A DNA stretch of 53,725 nt, taken from Marinosulfonomonas sp. Its GTDB lineage: Bacteria; Pseudomonadota; Alphaproteobacteria; Rhodobacterales; Rhodobacteraceae. Positions 10,838 to 19,573 of the stretch are shown here, in pieces; the first letter of the stretch is position 1, and each line of letters starts with the position of its first letter. The DNA lies in the NCBI GenBank assembly GCA_026984915.1, contig JALSRG010000024.1:1-53725 (forward strand), in the 5' to 3' direction. The notes beneath the pieces are model-generated. The model had not been told where the DNA came from and ran no database searches. It worked only from the letters and a program-made list of their open reading frames with translations. The position numbers were made by a program, and so were the translations under genes.

Positions 10838-11482
10838 ATGTTTACAAGACTTCGCGCCACTGCGGCTGTTGCCGCGCTATTGGCCACGACTTCTGCTGCG
10901 GCGGCGGCAACGGTGACGGCGACCTTTGATTTTACACAGCCGGGACCGGCCTATTGGCGGTCGAGCTATACGTTCACCAATGCCGGAACCACACTGAAGA
11001 TCAAGGCGCATAATTACAATTCCCACAAGGAAATCTATCGTGATATTCGCGTCGGCCGCTGGACCGGCTGGGGATTGGGGGCCGGCTATAGAGGTGACTC
11101 GAACCACCGTGTCGACGGCCGGGGGCGTGACGAAGTATTGTCCTTTGCCTTTGACAGATCCGTGACCTTGGAAAATATCGAATTTGGCGCCTACTACGCA
11201 AACAGCAAATTTGATTATTTTGCCGATAACGGGGGGGCGCTGGCCTATGACAGCTGGGGTCATGTTGCGGATAATGTCGTTCTGTCCAGCAACAACACCG
11301 GCATCATTTTCGGAATTGGTGCCTCCTGCCGCTGTTCGGCCTTCAAAGTCCGCAGCCTGACGGTTTCCTGGGATGATGGCAGCGGAAACCCTGCGCCGGT
11401 TCCTTTGCCTGCCGGGGGCCTGATGTTGCTTTCCGGTCTCGCTGCCGTTGGCGGTGCACGGAAGTTCAAGCGCAAAAGCTGA
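10838..11482 (+). CDS. VPLPA-CTERM sorting domain protein
   Basis: The product is an exported surface protein. ATG at 10838 has GGAGAG 4 bp upstream; another in-frame ATG at 10826 is less well placed. Residues 1-24 form a signal peptide ending in a run of alanines. The C-terminus is a textbook sorting signal: VPLPAGG, a short hydrophobic helix (LMLLSGLAAVGGA) and a basic tail RKFKRKS. Such tails are handled by exosortases (XrtD type) in Rhodobacteraceae. The 170-residue body is rich in Tyr, Asn and Ser, with no domain I can name. A terminator follows. Confidence 0.88.
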   Translation: MFTRLRATAAVAALLATTSAAAAATVTATFDFTQPGPAYWRSSYTFTNAGTTLKIKAHNYNSHKEIYRDIRVGRWTGWGLGAGYRGDSNHRVDGRGRDEVLSFAFDRSVTLENIEFGAYYANSKFDYFADNGGALAYDSWGHVADNVVLSSNNTGIIFGIGASCRCSAFKVRSLTVSWDDGSGNPAPVPLPAGGLMLLSGLAAVGGARKFKRKS

Positions 11483-11512
11483 GTAGAGACCACTGGTCTT
11501 TTACACATTCTG

Positions 11513-11536
11513 GGCGGGGCTTTTGCCCCGCCTTTT
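11513..11536 (+). terminator. rho-independent terminator
   Basis: A perfect 8-bp stem GGCGGGGC/GCCCCGCC with a TTTT loop is followed by TTTT. It is 30 bp after the VPLPA-CTERM stop and just beyond the convergent ybdK-like gene. Confidence 0.85.
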
Positions 11537-11542
11537 CGTTGG

Positions 11543-12676
11543 CTACAGGTCTGCGTGAAATTCCTCGATCAAGTGACGAACAATGGCATGCAAAGCATGT
11601 CGGTCTGATTTTCCCGAAGCCTTTGCGCTGGCATATGTCGCCCGTTGCCGTTCTGCGCTGGTGCCATGTTTCAGAATATCCCTTGCCGCAAGAGTTTCCG
11701 CGCTGCACCCCAGTATTTCGGCATCTTCGGATATCAGTTCAATCATTTCAGCAAGCAGATCCGGAAAGGGAATCACCGACTGCTGGCCAAAATCGATCAG
11801 CCCCTCGGTCACCCCGTAGCGCTGTGCACGCCAACGGTTTTCGCCCACCAGAAACCGGTCATACAGCCGCCAGCGTTTGTTTTCGGTCGACAGGCGCCAC
11901 AGCATACGGGTCAGGCACTGGGTGAGGGCCGCCAGAGACAAGGCGTGTTCCAGTCGGGGAGACACATCCATGATGCGCGATTCAATTGTCGGGAACCGGG
12001 CAGAGGGGCGCAGATCCCACCATATTTTTGAGCTGTCCTCAATCAGGCCCAGATCAATCAGCACCCTTATGGAACGTTCATACTCTGACCAGGAGGCGGG
12101 GCGCGGTGGTAATCCCGTGCGCGGCAGGTTGTCAAAAACTGTCAGCCGGTAGCTTGCCAATCCGGTATCTTCACCCTGCCAATATGGTGACGAGGTGGAC
12201 AGGGCCAGTAAATGCGGCAGGAAGTAGCTCAGTTGATTCATCAGGTCTATCCGCTGTTCCTTTTCAGCGATTCCGATATGGACATGCATGCCGCAGATCA
12301 ACATGCGCCGGACGACACCGGCCAGATCCTGACGCAGGGCGTTATAACGCGCCTTGTCCGTGTGGTGCTGTTCCTTCCAGTCGGCAAACGGGTGACAGGA
12401 CGCGGCAATCGGGGCCAACCCGTGTTTTTTTGCATGGGTGCTCACGCTGGCGCGCAGCCGCTTCAGGTCGTCGCGTGCCTCGCTGATATTTGCGCAAACC
12501 CTGGTGCCTATCTCAATCTGGCATTGCAGAAACTCCGGGCTGACCTGACCCTGTAGATCCGCAGCACAATCATCCATCAGCGCCTGCGGAGCGGCGGCCA
12601 GTTCCAGTGTTTCCAGATCGACCAGAAGATATTCTTCTTCAATGCCGATCGTGAAATCCGGCTTTCTTGTAACCAT
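11543..12676 (-). CDS. ybdK: carboxylate-amine ligase, YbdK/GCS2 family
   Basis: This ATP-dependent glutamate-cysteine ligase-like enzyme has the GCS2 fold. Visible: [13 protein letters not shown] at the N-terminus (metal-binding acidic residues), CGMHVHIGI near residue 130, the arginine-rich [18 protein letters not shown], and [14 protein letters not shown] near 233. E. coli YbdK has weak glutamate-cysteine ligase activity; the true substrate here is not known. I chose ATG at 12676 because AGAGGG lies 6 bp upstream, while the ATG at 12682 leaves no spacing. It is a single gene between two terminators. Confidence 0.9.
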   Translation of the reverse strand: MVTRKPDFTIGIEEEYLLVDLETLELAAAPQALMDDCAADLQGQVSPEFLQCQIEIGTRVCANISEARDDLKRLRASVSTHAKKHGLAPIAASCHPFADWKEQHHTDKARYNALRQDLAGVVRRMLICGMHVHIGIAEKEQRIDLMNQLSYFLPHLLALSTSSPYWQGEDTGLASYRLTVFDNLPRTGLPPRPASWSEYERSIRVLIDLGLIEDSSKIWWDLRPSARFPTIESRIMDVSPRLEHALSLAALTQCLTRMLWRLSTENKRWRLYDRFLVGENRWRAQRYGVTEGLIDFGQQSVIPFPDLLAEMIELISEDAEILGCSAETLAARDILKHGTSAERQRATYASAKASGKSDRHALHAIVRHLIEEFHADL

Positions 12677-12727
12677 GATCATCCCTCTGTTTTGGCCAGC
12701 AAAGCAGAGCGTGCCGTTCAGAGCAAG

Positions 12728-12753
12728 AAAAAGGGGCCCGCAGGCCCCTTTTT
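12728..12753. terminator. bidirectional terminator after mmsA
   Basis: AAAAA-GGGGCC-CGCA-GGCCCC-TTTTT forms a stem flanked by A- and T-runs. It therefore works for minus-strand mmsA (stop 19 bp away) and could also shield ybdK. Confidence 0.9.
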
Positions 12754-12771
12754 GCCGATATGCTGCGGTTC

Positions 12772-14271
12772 TCAGTCCATCGCTTTGAAATGGAACTCAC
12801 CGCCTTCTTTCAGACCCGAGGGCCAGCGGGATGTGACCGTCTTGGTGCGGGTATAAAAGCGGAATCCGTCCGGGCCATCCTGATTGAGATCGCCAAATCC
12901 GGATTTCTTCCAGCCGCCGAAAGTGTGGTAGGCCAGCGGAACCGGGATCGGCACGTTGATCCCGACCATTCCGACATTGATGCGGCTGGCAAAATCGCGG
13001 GCGGCATCCCCGTCACGGGTAAAGATTGCGGTGCCGTTTCCGTACTGGTTTTTCATGACCAGATCGACAGCCTCGTCATAGGATTCCGCGCGTACGGTCG
13101 ACAGTACCGGCCCAAAGATTTCTTCCTTGTAGATGTCCATGTCCGGCGTGACATTGTCAAACAGATGCGGCCCGACAAAATACCCGTTTTCGTATCCCTG
13201 AAGGGTAAAGTCACGGTTATCCACGACCAGCTTGGCCCCTTGCTTGACTCCGCTTTCGATCAGGCCAAGGATTTTTTCCTTGGCGGCGGCGGTAATGACC
13301 GGGCCGTAATCCACATCGTCACCCGCTGTATAGGGGGCAACTTTCAGCTTTTCGATGCGCGGCACCAGCTTTTCGATCAGCTTGTCGGCGGTTTCTTCCC
13401 CCACCGGCACGGCAACCGAGATAGCCATGCACCGTTCGCCCGCAGCGCCAAATCCGGCGCCGACCAGTGCGTCAGCAGCCTGATCCATGTCGGCGTCGGG
13501 CATGATGATCATGTGGTTTTTGGCGCCACCGAAACACTGAGCGCGTTTGCCGTTGGCGGTGGCACGGCTGTAGATGTACTGGGCAATCGGGGTCGAGCCG
13601 ACAAAGCCGACGGCCTGAATGGTTTCATTGTCCAACAGGGCGTCGACCGCTTCCTTGTCGCCGTTTACCACTTGCAGGATGCCGTCGGGCAGGCCCGCTT
13701 CGCTGAACAGTTCAGCCAGCATCAATGGGACCGAAGGATCACGTTCGCTCGGTTTCAGGACCATGGCGTTGCCGCTGGCAATGGCCGGCCCGAATTCCCA
13801 CATGGGGATCATCGCCGGAAAGTTGAAGGGCGAAATACCCGCGACCACGCCCAGGGGCTGACGCATGGAATACATGTCTATGCCGGGGCCTGCATTGTCG
13901 GTGAATTCACCCTTCAGCATCTGCGGCGCACCAATGCAGTATTCCATGACTTCCAGCCCGCGCTGAACATCCCCGCGTGCATCCGGCAGGGTTTTGCCGT
14001 GCTCGCGCGAAAGTGCGACCGCCAGCTTGTCCATATCGCGTTCAAGCAACTGTACAAATTTCATGATAACCCGGCCGCGGCGCTGCGGATTGGTGGCGGC
14101 CCAGGCAGGTTGTGCCTTGGCTGCCGCTGCGACAGCAGCATCTACTTCGGCAGTGCTGGCCAGAGCGACCTTGCGCTCTACCTCGCCGGTCGCCGGGTTG
14201 TAGACATCTCCCAAACGCCCGGATGCCCCGGCAATGCGCTTACCGTTGATATAGTGGCCTAGTTCTTCCAT
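12772..14271 (-). CDS. mmsA: methylmalonate-semialdehyde dehydrogenase (acylating)
   Basis: MmsA converts methylmalonate semialdehyde to propionyl-CoA with NAD and CoA, the last specific step of valine breakdown. The start ATG at 14271 ([13 protein letters not shown]) has GGAGG 6 bp upstream and gives 499 residues, the family norm. Visible: [10 protein letters not shown] near 150, the cofactor turn [12 protein letters not shown] and the catalytic Cys in [11 protein letters not shown] (about 285), the form typical of the CoA-dependent MmsA branch. It lies 1 kb from the rest of the valine genes with its own terminator and diverges from a LysR gene. Confidence 0.97.
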   Translation of the reverse strand: MEELGHYINGKRIAGASGRLGDVYNPATGEVERKVALASTAEVDAAVAAAAKAQPAWAATNPQRRGRVIMKFVQLLERDMDKLAVALSREHGKTLPDARGDVQRGLEVMEYCIGAPQMLKGEFTDNAGPGIDMYSMRQPLGVVAGISPFNFPAMIPMWEFGPAIASGNAMVLKPSERDPSVPLMLAELFSEAGLPDGILQVVNGDKEAVDALLDNETIQAVGFVGSTPIAQYIYSRATANGKRAQCFGGAKNHMIIMPDADMDQAADALVGAGFGAAGERCMAISVAVPVGEETADKLIEKLVPRIEKLKVAPYTAGDDVDYGPVITAAAKEKILGLIESGVKQGAKLVVDNRDFTLQGYENGYFVGPHLFDNVTPDMDIYKEEIFGPVLSTVRAESYDEAVDLVMKNQYGNGTAIFTRDGDAARDFASRINVGMVGINVPIPVPLAYHTFGGWKKSGFGDLNQDGPDGFRFYTRTKTVTSRWPSGLKEGGEFHFKAMD

Positions 14272-14343
14272 TTTATCCTCCGACTGGAATGTGCAAATTG
14301 GACAGGTTTTTTGTCCTGGGTAGAATAGGCTTGCATTTTTGCA

Positions 14344-14364
14344 TGTAAAAGGGGCAGTTTTACA
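14344..14364. promoter_or_regulatory. palindromic operator between mmsA and lysR
   Basis: TGTAAAA-N7-TTTTACA is a perfect 7-bp inverted repeat in the 122-bp divergent intergenic region. It lies 30 bp before the LysR start and 73 bp before mmsA, a normal place for a LysR-type regulator to control itself and its divergent target. Confidence 0.6.
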
Positions 14365-14393
14365 AAAGTGTTTTGCATAAATGGGTGGATACA

Positions 14394-15290
14394 ATGGCCG
14401 TCAACTGGGATGATATGCGGGTCTTTCTGGCTGTGGCACGCCGGGAAGGCCTGACGGGGGCTGCCAAACAATTGAAGATGGACCCGGCAACCGTTGGACG
14501 GCGCATCAATCGGCTGGAAGAAGAAATGGGCGCGCGTCTGTTTGCCAAATCGCCACAAGGCTATGCCATGACGGATCAGGGCCAACGGTTGCTGGCCCAT
14601 GCGGTACAGGCAGAACAGGCATTCGGGCAGGCAATCGAGCAGGTGCGCGGGCAGGCGGGGAAACTGACCGGGACGATACGCATTGGCGCACCGGATGGCA
14701 GCGCAAACTATCTGTTGCCGCAAATCTGTGCCGATATATGTGACGAGAATCCGGGGCTGGAGGTGCAGATCGTGGCTTTGCCGCGAATCTTCAATCTTTC
14801 ACGACGCGAGGCAGATATGGCCGTTACCGTATCGCGCCCTGCCGCCGGACGCCTGCTGGTGCAGAAAATGTCGGACTACCGGCTGCATCTCGCCGCGTCG
14901 GAGAGCTATCTGAAAAGCCATCCAGAGATTCGGACCCTGGCGGATTTGAAGGACCACAGGCTGATTGGTTATATCCCGGACATGATTTTCGACAAGGAAC
15001 TGGATTATCTGAAAGAGTTGGGCACGGAAAACCTGACGCTATCGTCCAACTCCTTCTCGGTTCAGTTCAATTTCGTGCGCCAGGGGGCCGGGGTGGCCAT
15101 CGTGCATGATTTTGCAATACCGTCCGCGACGGGGCTGCGCCGTATTTTGACGGACCAGCTTTCGTTGACACGCAGCTTTTATCTGGTGCGCCATGCTGAT
15201 GACGCACGTCTTGAGCGCCTGAACCGGTTTTCCGAGCTTCTTGGGCGGCGATTGCGGCGCGAAGTGGCGCGTCTTGAAGCGCTCTCTTGA
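14394..15290 (+). CDS. LysR family transcription regulator, probable mmsA regulator
   Basis: This LysR-type regulator of 298 residues has an N-terminal winged helix-turn-helix (about 3-62: WDDMRVFLAVARREGLTGAAKQLKMDPATVGRRI) and a substrate-binding-like effector domain (about 90-295). ATG at 14394 is preceded by GGGTGGA; an upstream in-frame ATG at 14373 would add seven residues. It is divergent from mmsA with a perfect palindrome between them, so regulation of mmsA by a valine-pathway intermediate is plausible but inferred. Confidence 0.92.
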   Translation: MAVNWDDMRVFLAVARREGLTGAAKQLKMDPATVGRRINRLEEEMGARLFAKSPQGYAMTDQGQRLLAHAVQAEQAFGQAIEQVRGQAGKLTGTIRIGAPDGSANYLLPQICADICDENPGLEVQIVALPRIFNLSRREADMAVTVSRPAAGRLLVQKMSDYRLHLAASESYLKSHPEIRTLADLKDHRLIGYIPDMIFDKELDYLKELGTENLTLSSNSFSVQFNFVRQGAGVAIVHDFAIPSATGLRRILTDQLSLTRSFYLVRHADDARLERLNRFSELLGRRLRREVARLEALS

Positions 15291-15301
15291 CAGAATGTCG
15301 C

Positions 15302-15318
15302 AACAGGGCGACCCTGTT
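15302..15318. repeat. short palindrome AACAGGG-N3-CCCTGTT
   Basis: A perfect 7-bp inverted repeat lies 12 bp after the LysR stop and before the CBS gene. It has no T-run and could be a weak terminator or an operator. Confidence 0.45.
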
Positions 15319-15355
15319 CATGCACCCAATAAATACAACCGGAAGGATTCAGCCG

Positions 15356-15793
15356 ATGCAGGTACACCAGATTCTGAAACTGAAACACAATGACGGGGTT
15401 ATTACGCTCAAGCCTGATCAGAGCATATCCGATGCAGCCAGATTGCTGGAAGAAAACCGGATTGGATCAGTGGTTGTGACAGAGGACGGCACCACACCGC
15501 TCGGGATCTTGTCCGAGCGTGACATTGTTTTCGCACTGGCAAAGCAAGGCGCGGTCTGTCTGGAACAGAAAGCTTCTGATCTCATGACGGCCGACCCCGT
15601 CACCTGTACCCGACATGACCGGGCGGATGATATCTTGCGCCAGATGACCGAAGGCCGTTTCCGTCATATGCCTGTGGTGAATGACAAGAACCAGATGGTC
15701 GGCCTGATTACTCAGGGCGATGTCGTCAAGGCCCGCTTGTCCGAGCTTTCGATGGAGAAAGAAGCCCTTGAGAGCATGATCATGGGGCTGTAA
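15356..15793 (+). CDS. tandem CBS domain protein
   Basis: The protein has 145 residues from ATG at 15356 (MQVHQILKLK), with AAGGA 8 bp upstream. It is two CBS motifs and nothing more: SDAARLLEENRIGSVVVTEDGTTPLGILSERDIV-like (about 22-60) and DDILRQMTEGRFRHMPVVND...VGLITQGDVVKA (about 90-128). Such stand-alone pairs usually bind adenosine nucleotides and act as energy sensors, but the partner is unknown here. The gene sits between lysR and coaD. Confidence 0.9.
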   Translation: MQVHQILKLKHNDGVITLKPDQSISDAARLLEENRIGSVVVTEDGTTPLGILSERDIVFALAKQGAVCLEQKASDLMTADPVTCTRHDRADDILRQMTEGRFRHMPVVNDKNQMVGLITQGDVVKARLSELSMEKEALESMIMGL

Positions 15794-15902
15794 TGCCTGA
15801 AAAGCAGCTTTTTTCTGCAACGCAGCAAAAACGCTTGCATTTCTCCGCGCAATATTGTTGCGTGCCTCCAGTGCTCGCTATGTCGGCAACAGGAGGATTA
15901 GG

Positions 15903-16394
15903 ATGCGTATTGGGTTGTATCCGGGAACGTTTGATCCCATCACACTGGGACACCTCGATATAATTTGCCGGGCAGCGGTTCTGGTTGATCGGCTGGTCAT
16001 TGGCGTTGCCATCAATCGTGACAAAGGGCCTTTGTTTACCCTCGAAGAGCGGGTGAAAATGATTGAAGCGGAATGCACGACCCTTTCGAACGAAACCGGA
16101 TGTGAGATTGTCGTCCATCCATTTGAAAACCTCCTGATTGATTGTGCGCATGATGTCGGCGCACAGATGATCGTGCGTGGGCTGCGCGCGGTGGCCGATT
16201 TTGAATATGAATATCAAATGGTTGGCATGAATCGGGCGCTTGACAGTTCTGTCGAAACTGTTTTTCTGATGGCCGAGGCCCGCTATCAGGCCATTGCCAG
16301 CAAGCTGGTCAAGGAAATCGCCCGGTTGGGCGGGGATATTGGCAAATTCGTTCCTCCGGCCGTGGAAAAGGCGCTGAAAGGGAAGTTCGGCTGA
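15903..16394 (+). CDS. coaD: phosphopantetheine adenylyltransferase
   Basis: CoaD makes dephospho-CoA from ATP and 4'-phosphopantetheine. The start ATG at 15903 has AGGAGG 6 bp upstream and gives 163 residues, the usual size. Visible: YPGTFDPITLGHLDII with the T/H-x-G-H nucleotidyltransferase motif near residue 17, IVRGLRAVADFEYEYQM (about 88-104), and the ISSTLVKE-like segment ASKLVKEIARLGGDI near 135. Confidence 0.97.
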   Translation: MRIGLYPGTFDPITLGHLDIICRAAVLVDRLVIGVAINRDKGPLFTLEERVKMIEAECTTLSNETGCEIVVHPFENLLIDCAHDVGAQMIVRGLRAVADFEYEYQMVGMNRALDSSVETVFLMAEARYQAIASKLVKEIARLGGDIGKFVPPAVEKALKGKFG

Positions 16395-16520
16395 TCTCGC
16401 GATTTTGCGGCGAGGTGATCTTGTGATATCATCCGCGCTCGGCACAGGCATTGCGTATTGACGTAAAGGGGGCGCGCTATTGAACGTCTGAGATCTTTTT
16501 CATTTTTCATTTTCAGTTTT

Positions 16521-18239
16521 TTGCCCCTGTCAGATCATTCGCAGAAATACTCGCGTCTCCAGGGGCGGCGGCAAGATTCCTGTTTCGTTTTGTCAAAGAC
16601 AGCTCTCGTCCTTGCGTTCGTGTTTTCTGTCACAGCAGCGGCTGCCTGCCCTACGGTTCGTGACATTTCAGAAAGTGTTACTGAGCCCGGCACCGCAATT
16701 GCCGATTGCGCTGAGCTTGACAGCTTCACCTTTCCTACGGGTCGTGGAGCGGTTCAGGGCACTATTTTTGGGAGTCCGGATACAGATTCCATTTATGTTT
16801 CGGCATCAAGAGAGGCCCTGATTCAATCCGGCGAAGCCTTACGTGATCTCGGACGTCTGGGAGTTGAACCCGTTGAAATTTTTCTCTCTCCCAGCCGTTC
16901 GATAGAAGGTGGCGTAATGGGGGACGACTTTGGATCGTCAGGTCGTTCAGTCGACTCGGGGCCTGGGAATCCACCAAGTTGTATCATCGTTATCTATCCG
17001 AATTTAGGCGTTGACGGGTATAAATTTGTGATTGCACATGAATTCTTTCATTGCATGCAGGATGAAGATTTCGAGCTCCAGAGTTACTCATCCGGCGCGG
17101 ATTGGTGGTTAGAAGGGACCGCGGAATGGTTTGCAAGCCGTGTTGAACGGGGGACAAATTATTCAGACGGCTGGGTCGACGGGTTTGATGAATTGTCAGC
17201 AGAGACACCCCTGACTGGAATGACATACGAAAATGTCGTGTTTTTCTGGTGGCTGGATCAGAATTTCGGGCCGGGTCGCGTAATTGATTTGATCCGGGCC
17301 ATGCCGACGCGCGATACATCACAAGATGAAGCACTGGCGGGGGTCCTCTCCGACGCGGAATTTCTTCAGTTCGTCGAAGATTACCTGGACCGGAAAATCA
17401 CCCAGCCCGGCGGCCGAACGGCTGCGGTTACGCCAGCCCAAGGCCACGTTTATAATGTTGAAAGGGATCAGACGATAACGATAGAGGCAGAACGCTTTGT
17501 TACCTATCGTGCAATCCTTGAATTTGCCTGTGGTGAATGGTCGGCCAAGGTAACCAGAGAAAAAGGCGCATACCAGACACAACGTCAGCCCGATCTGAAT
17601 TGGTCTGAACTCCCTGCTGTTTTTCGTTCAGATTCAACCGGTGATATCCGATTTCGTGTCGCAGGGGGCGCAGCGCAGGAGGGCGGTCTGGCAATTGAGA
17701 TTGAAGCTGCAAAAACGCCCTGCATCCCGTGTTTGACGCCGGATTTCAGCGATGGACCAGAAGCCTGTCTGGTTGGCGAGTGGCATTTGGCAAGTGGCGG
17801 GATGGGGGCCAAAATTGGCAAGATGCTTGAGGATGTTCCCGAGATAGAGGGGGTTGATTACCCTGATATCGACGGGTTTCTGGCGTTGCGCCGCGACGGG
17901 ACATTTACCTTGCGGGCCAATGATGATGGAAGCCTCTCGGCAACCAGTCCGAGTGGAGGCCTGTTCAGCGCTGATATTTCGATAAAAATGGAAAAACAGG
18001 GAACCTGGTCAATCAGCGGTAACAAACTTATTCAGTGCTATACGCCTTTGCGAAACATCAAAATTGATGAGACAGTCACAGATCCTGATGGCGTGAAACA
18101 GACGATTACCGGCAACAGGTTTCTGGGACCGGCCGTCAGCTATACTGAAAAGCGGCAATTCACATGCGCAGACGGAAAGCTGAATCTGGTGCAAAGGGCG
18201 CTGCTGGCCCCAACAATCACCTGGGAATACGAGAAGTGA
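16521..18239 (+). CDS. exported zinc metallopeptidase-like protein of unrecognised family
   Basis: The frame of 572 residues opens at a TTG. A hydrophobic export signal runs about 25-43 (ALVLAFVFSVTAAAAC), so a later start is also possible (for example TTG at 16590). The motif AHEFFHCMQ (HEFFH at 173-177) followed by WWLEGTAEW (Glu198) gives the H-E-x2-H...E pattern of gluzincin-type zinc peptidases. The middle (about 310-410) is probably a beta domain. A C-terminal part beginning CLVGEWHLASGGM and ending in CYTPLRNIKIDE resembles small lipocalin-like barrels. Several Cys pairs fit an oxidising compartment. I do not recognise the family and the substrate is unknown. No terminator is visible before convergent gap1. 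Confidence 0.75.
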   Translation: MPLSDHSQKYSRLQGRRQDSCFVLSKTALVLAFVFSVTAAAACPTVRDISESVTEPGTAIADCAELDSFTFPTGRGAVQGTIFGSPDTDSIYVSASREALIQSGEALRDLGRLGVEPVEIFLSPSRSIEGGVMGDDFGSSGRSVDSGPGNPPSCIIVIYPNLGVDGYKFVIAHEFFHCMQDEDFELQSYSSGADWWLEGTAEWFASRVERGTNYSDGWVDGFDELSAETPLTGMTYENVVFFWWLDQNFGPGRVIDLIRAMPTRDTSQDEALAGVLSDAEFLQFVEDYLDRKITQPGGRTAAVTPAQGHVYNVERDQTITIEAERFVTYRAILEFACGEWSAKVTREKGAYQTQRQPDLNWSELPAVFRSDSTGDIRFRVAGGAAQEGGLAIEIEAAKTPCIPCLTPDFSDGPEACLVGEWHLASGGMGAKIGKMLEDVPEIEGVDYPDIDGFLALRRDGTFTLRANDDGSLSATSPSGGLFSADISIKMEKQGTWSISGNKLIQCYTPLRNIKIDETVTDPDGVKQTITGNRFLGPAVSYTEKRQFTCADGKLNLVQRALLAPTITWEYEK

Positions 18240-18305
18240 CTGTTGGGGGCTGTCTTCCCGGCAGGCTATCGTGGCGTTGACCGGTCTTGTTGGTTTGTCG
18301 TCGCC

Positions 18306-19307
18306 TTACAAGAGCTTTCCCATGGCTACGGCTGTGTCAGCCATCCGGTTGGAAAAGCCCCATTCGTTGTCATACCAGGTCAGAATACGGCACATGTTGC
18401 CTTCCATTACTTTGGTCTGATCCGTGGCAAAAATCGACGAATGGGCGTTGTGGTTGAAATCGATGGACACAAGCTTCTTGTCGGTAAAGCCCAGAACGCC
18501 TTTCAGAGAGTCGTGCGCCGCAGCACGGATCAGATCATTGATTTCATCAACTGAGGTATCGCGGTTGGTTTCAAACACAAGATCGACACAGGAAACGTTC
18601 GGAGTCGGCACGCGGATAGCCACACCGTCCAGTTTGCCATTCAACTCTGGCAATACCAGGCCGACGGCCTTGGCCGCGCCGGTCGAGGTCGGGATCATGC
18701 TCATCGCTGCGGCGCGGGCGCGATACAGGTCTTTGTGCAACCGGTCAAGGGTGGGCTGATCGCCCGTGTAGCTGTGGATCGTCGTCATGAAGCCACGCTT
18801 GATGCCGATTTCGTCGTTGAGAACTTTGGCCACGGGTGACAGGCAATTCGTTGTACAACTGGCGTTGGAAACGATCAGATCATCAGCTGTCAGAACGTTG
18901 TCGTTAACACCAAACACAATCGTTTTGTCCGCGCCCGAAGAGGGGGCAGAAACCAGCACCCGGCTGGCCCCGTTTTCAAGGTGGATCGCGGCCTTGTCCC
19001 GGGCGGTGAAAATACCGGTGCATTCCAGCACGATATCAATATGTTTCCAGGGCAGTTCCGCCGGATTGCGCAGCGCGGTCACATCAATAGGGCCGCGACC
19101 GGCATCAATCGTACTCTCGGTGGTTTTCACTTCGACAGGAAATCGGCCATGAACGGAATCATATTGTAAAAGGTGGGCATTGGTTTCGACCGGCCCCAGA
19201 TCGTTGATCGCGACGACTTCGATATCGGTGCGACCGGATTCCACGATGGCGCGCAGGATGTTGCGGCCAATTCGGCCAAATCCGTTGATGGCAACTTTTA
19301 CGGTCAT
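18306..19307 (-). CDS. gap: glyceraldehyde-3-phosphate dehydrogenase, type I, copy 1
   Basis: This NAD-type GAPDH of 333 residues starts at ATG 19307, with AAGGAG 7 bp upstream. Visible: INGFGRIGRN, the catalytic SNASCTTNC (about 150) and IPTSTGAAKAVGLVLPEL, as in classical GAPDH. Residue 36 is Asp (AINDLG), the position that binds the adenosine ribose and favours NAD. It is the last gene of the block gap2-orf47-gap1. A LacI-type palindrome lies 46 bp upstream of its start, so it may have its own regulated promoter. Confidence 0.96.
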   Translation of the reverse strand: MTVKVAINGFGRIGRNILRAIVESGRTDIEVVAINDLGPVETNAHLLQYDSVHGRFPVEVKTTESTIDAGRGPIDVTALRNPAELPWKHIDIVLECTGIFTARDKAAIHLENGASRVLVSAPSSGADKTIVFGVNDNVLTADDLIVSNASCTTNCLSPVAKVLNDEIGIKRGFMTTIHSYTGDQPTLDRLHKDLYRARAAAMSMIPTSTGAAKAVGLVLPELNGKLDGVAIRVPTPNVSCVDLVFETNRDTSVDEINDLIRAAAHDSLKGVLGFTDKKLVSIDFNHNAHSSIFATDQTKVMEGNMCRILTWYDNEWGFSNRMADTAVAMGKLL

Positions 19308-19352
19308 GCCCATACTCCTTGCAATGCTTGAACGACCCGGACTCACAGCCCG

Positions 19353-19366
19353 CGATAACGCTAACA
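19353..19366. promoter_or_regulatory. LacI-type operator-like site before gap copy 1
   Basis: Read on the minus strand the site is TGTTAGCGTTATCG, which shares TGTTAGCG with the two sites in front of gap copy 2. It lies 46 bp before the gene start. Confidence 0.55.
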
Positions 19367-19406
19367 TGACCGAGCGCGAAAAAAGGTCAACTGCACATTT
19401 GCGTGC

Positions 19407-19550
19407 TCAGCGCCAGAAGGCGATATATTCGATGAGTGTTGCCATTTTTCGGCCCAGGAAAACTGGCAGGCCCCAATGGAAATAAAAGTGGTCTGTCAGA
19501 AAAACGGCGCCTATCCCCAGTGCCAGCCAGATAGCAATACGGTTTGTCAT
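19407..19550 (-). CDS. 47-residue single-pass membrane protein between the gap genes
   Basis: The product starts MTNRIAIWLALGIGAVFLTD and has one hydrophobic helix (about 5-21) and a C-terminal part with many aromatic residues (HFYFHWGLPVFLGRKM). It lies 23 bp after gap copy 2 in the same direction. The ribosome site is weak, so it may depend on coupling to gap copy 2. The function is unknown; I believe similar small genes sit between the gap genes in relatives, but that is memory and was not checked. Confidence 0.7.
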   Translation of the reverse strand: MTNRIAIWLALGIGAVFLTDHFYFHWGLPVFLGRKMATLIEYIAFWR

Positions 19551-19573
19551 GGCGTGGTGCCGGCCCTTGGTTG

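Noticed and set aside
12760-14262. 500-residue plus-strand open frame
   Set aside because: It runs antisense to mmsA in full. mmsA has all family motifs and a ribosome site; this frame has none and is an effect of GC-rich codon use.
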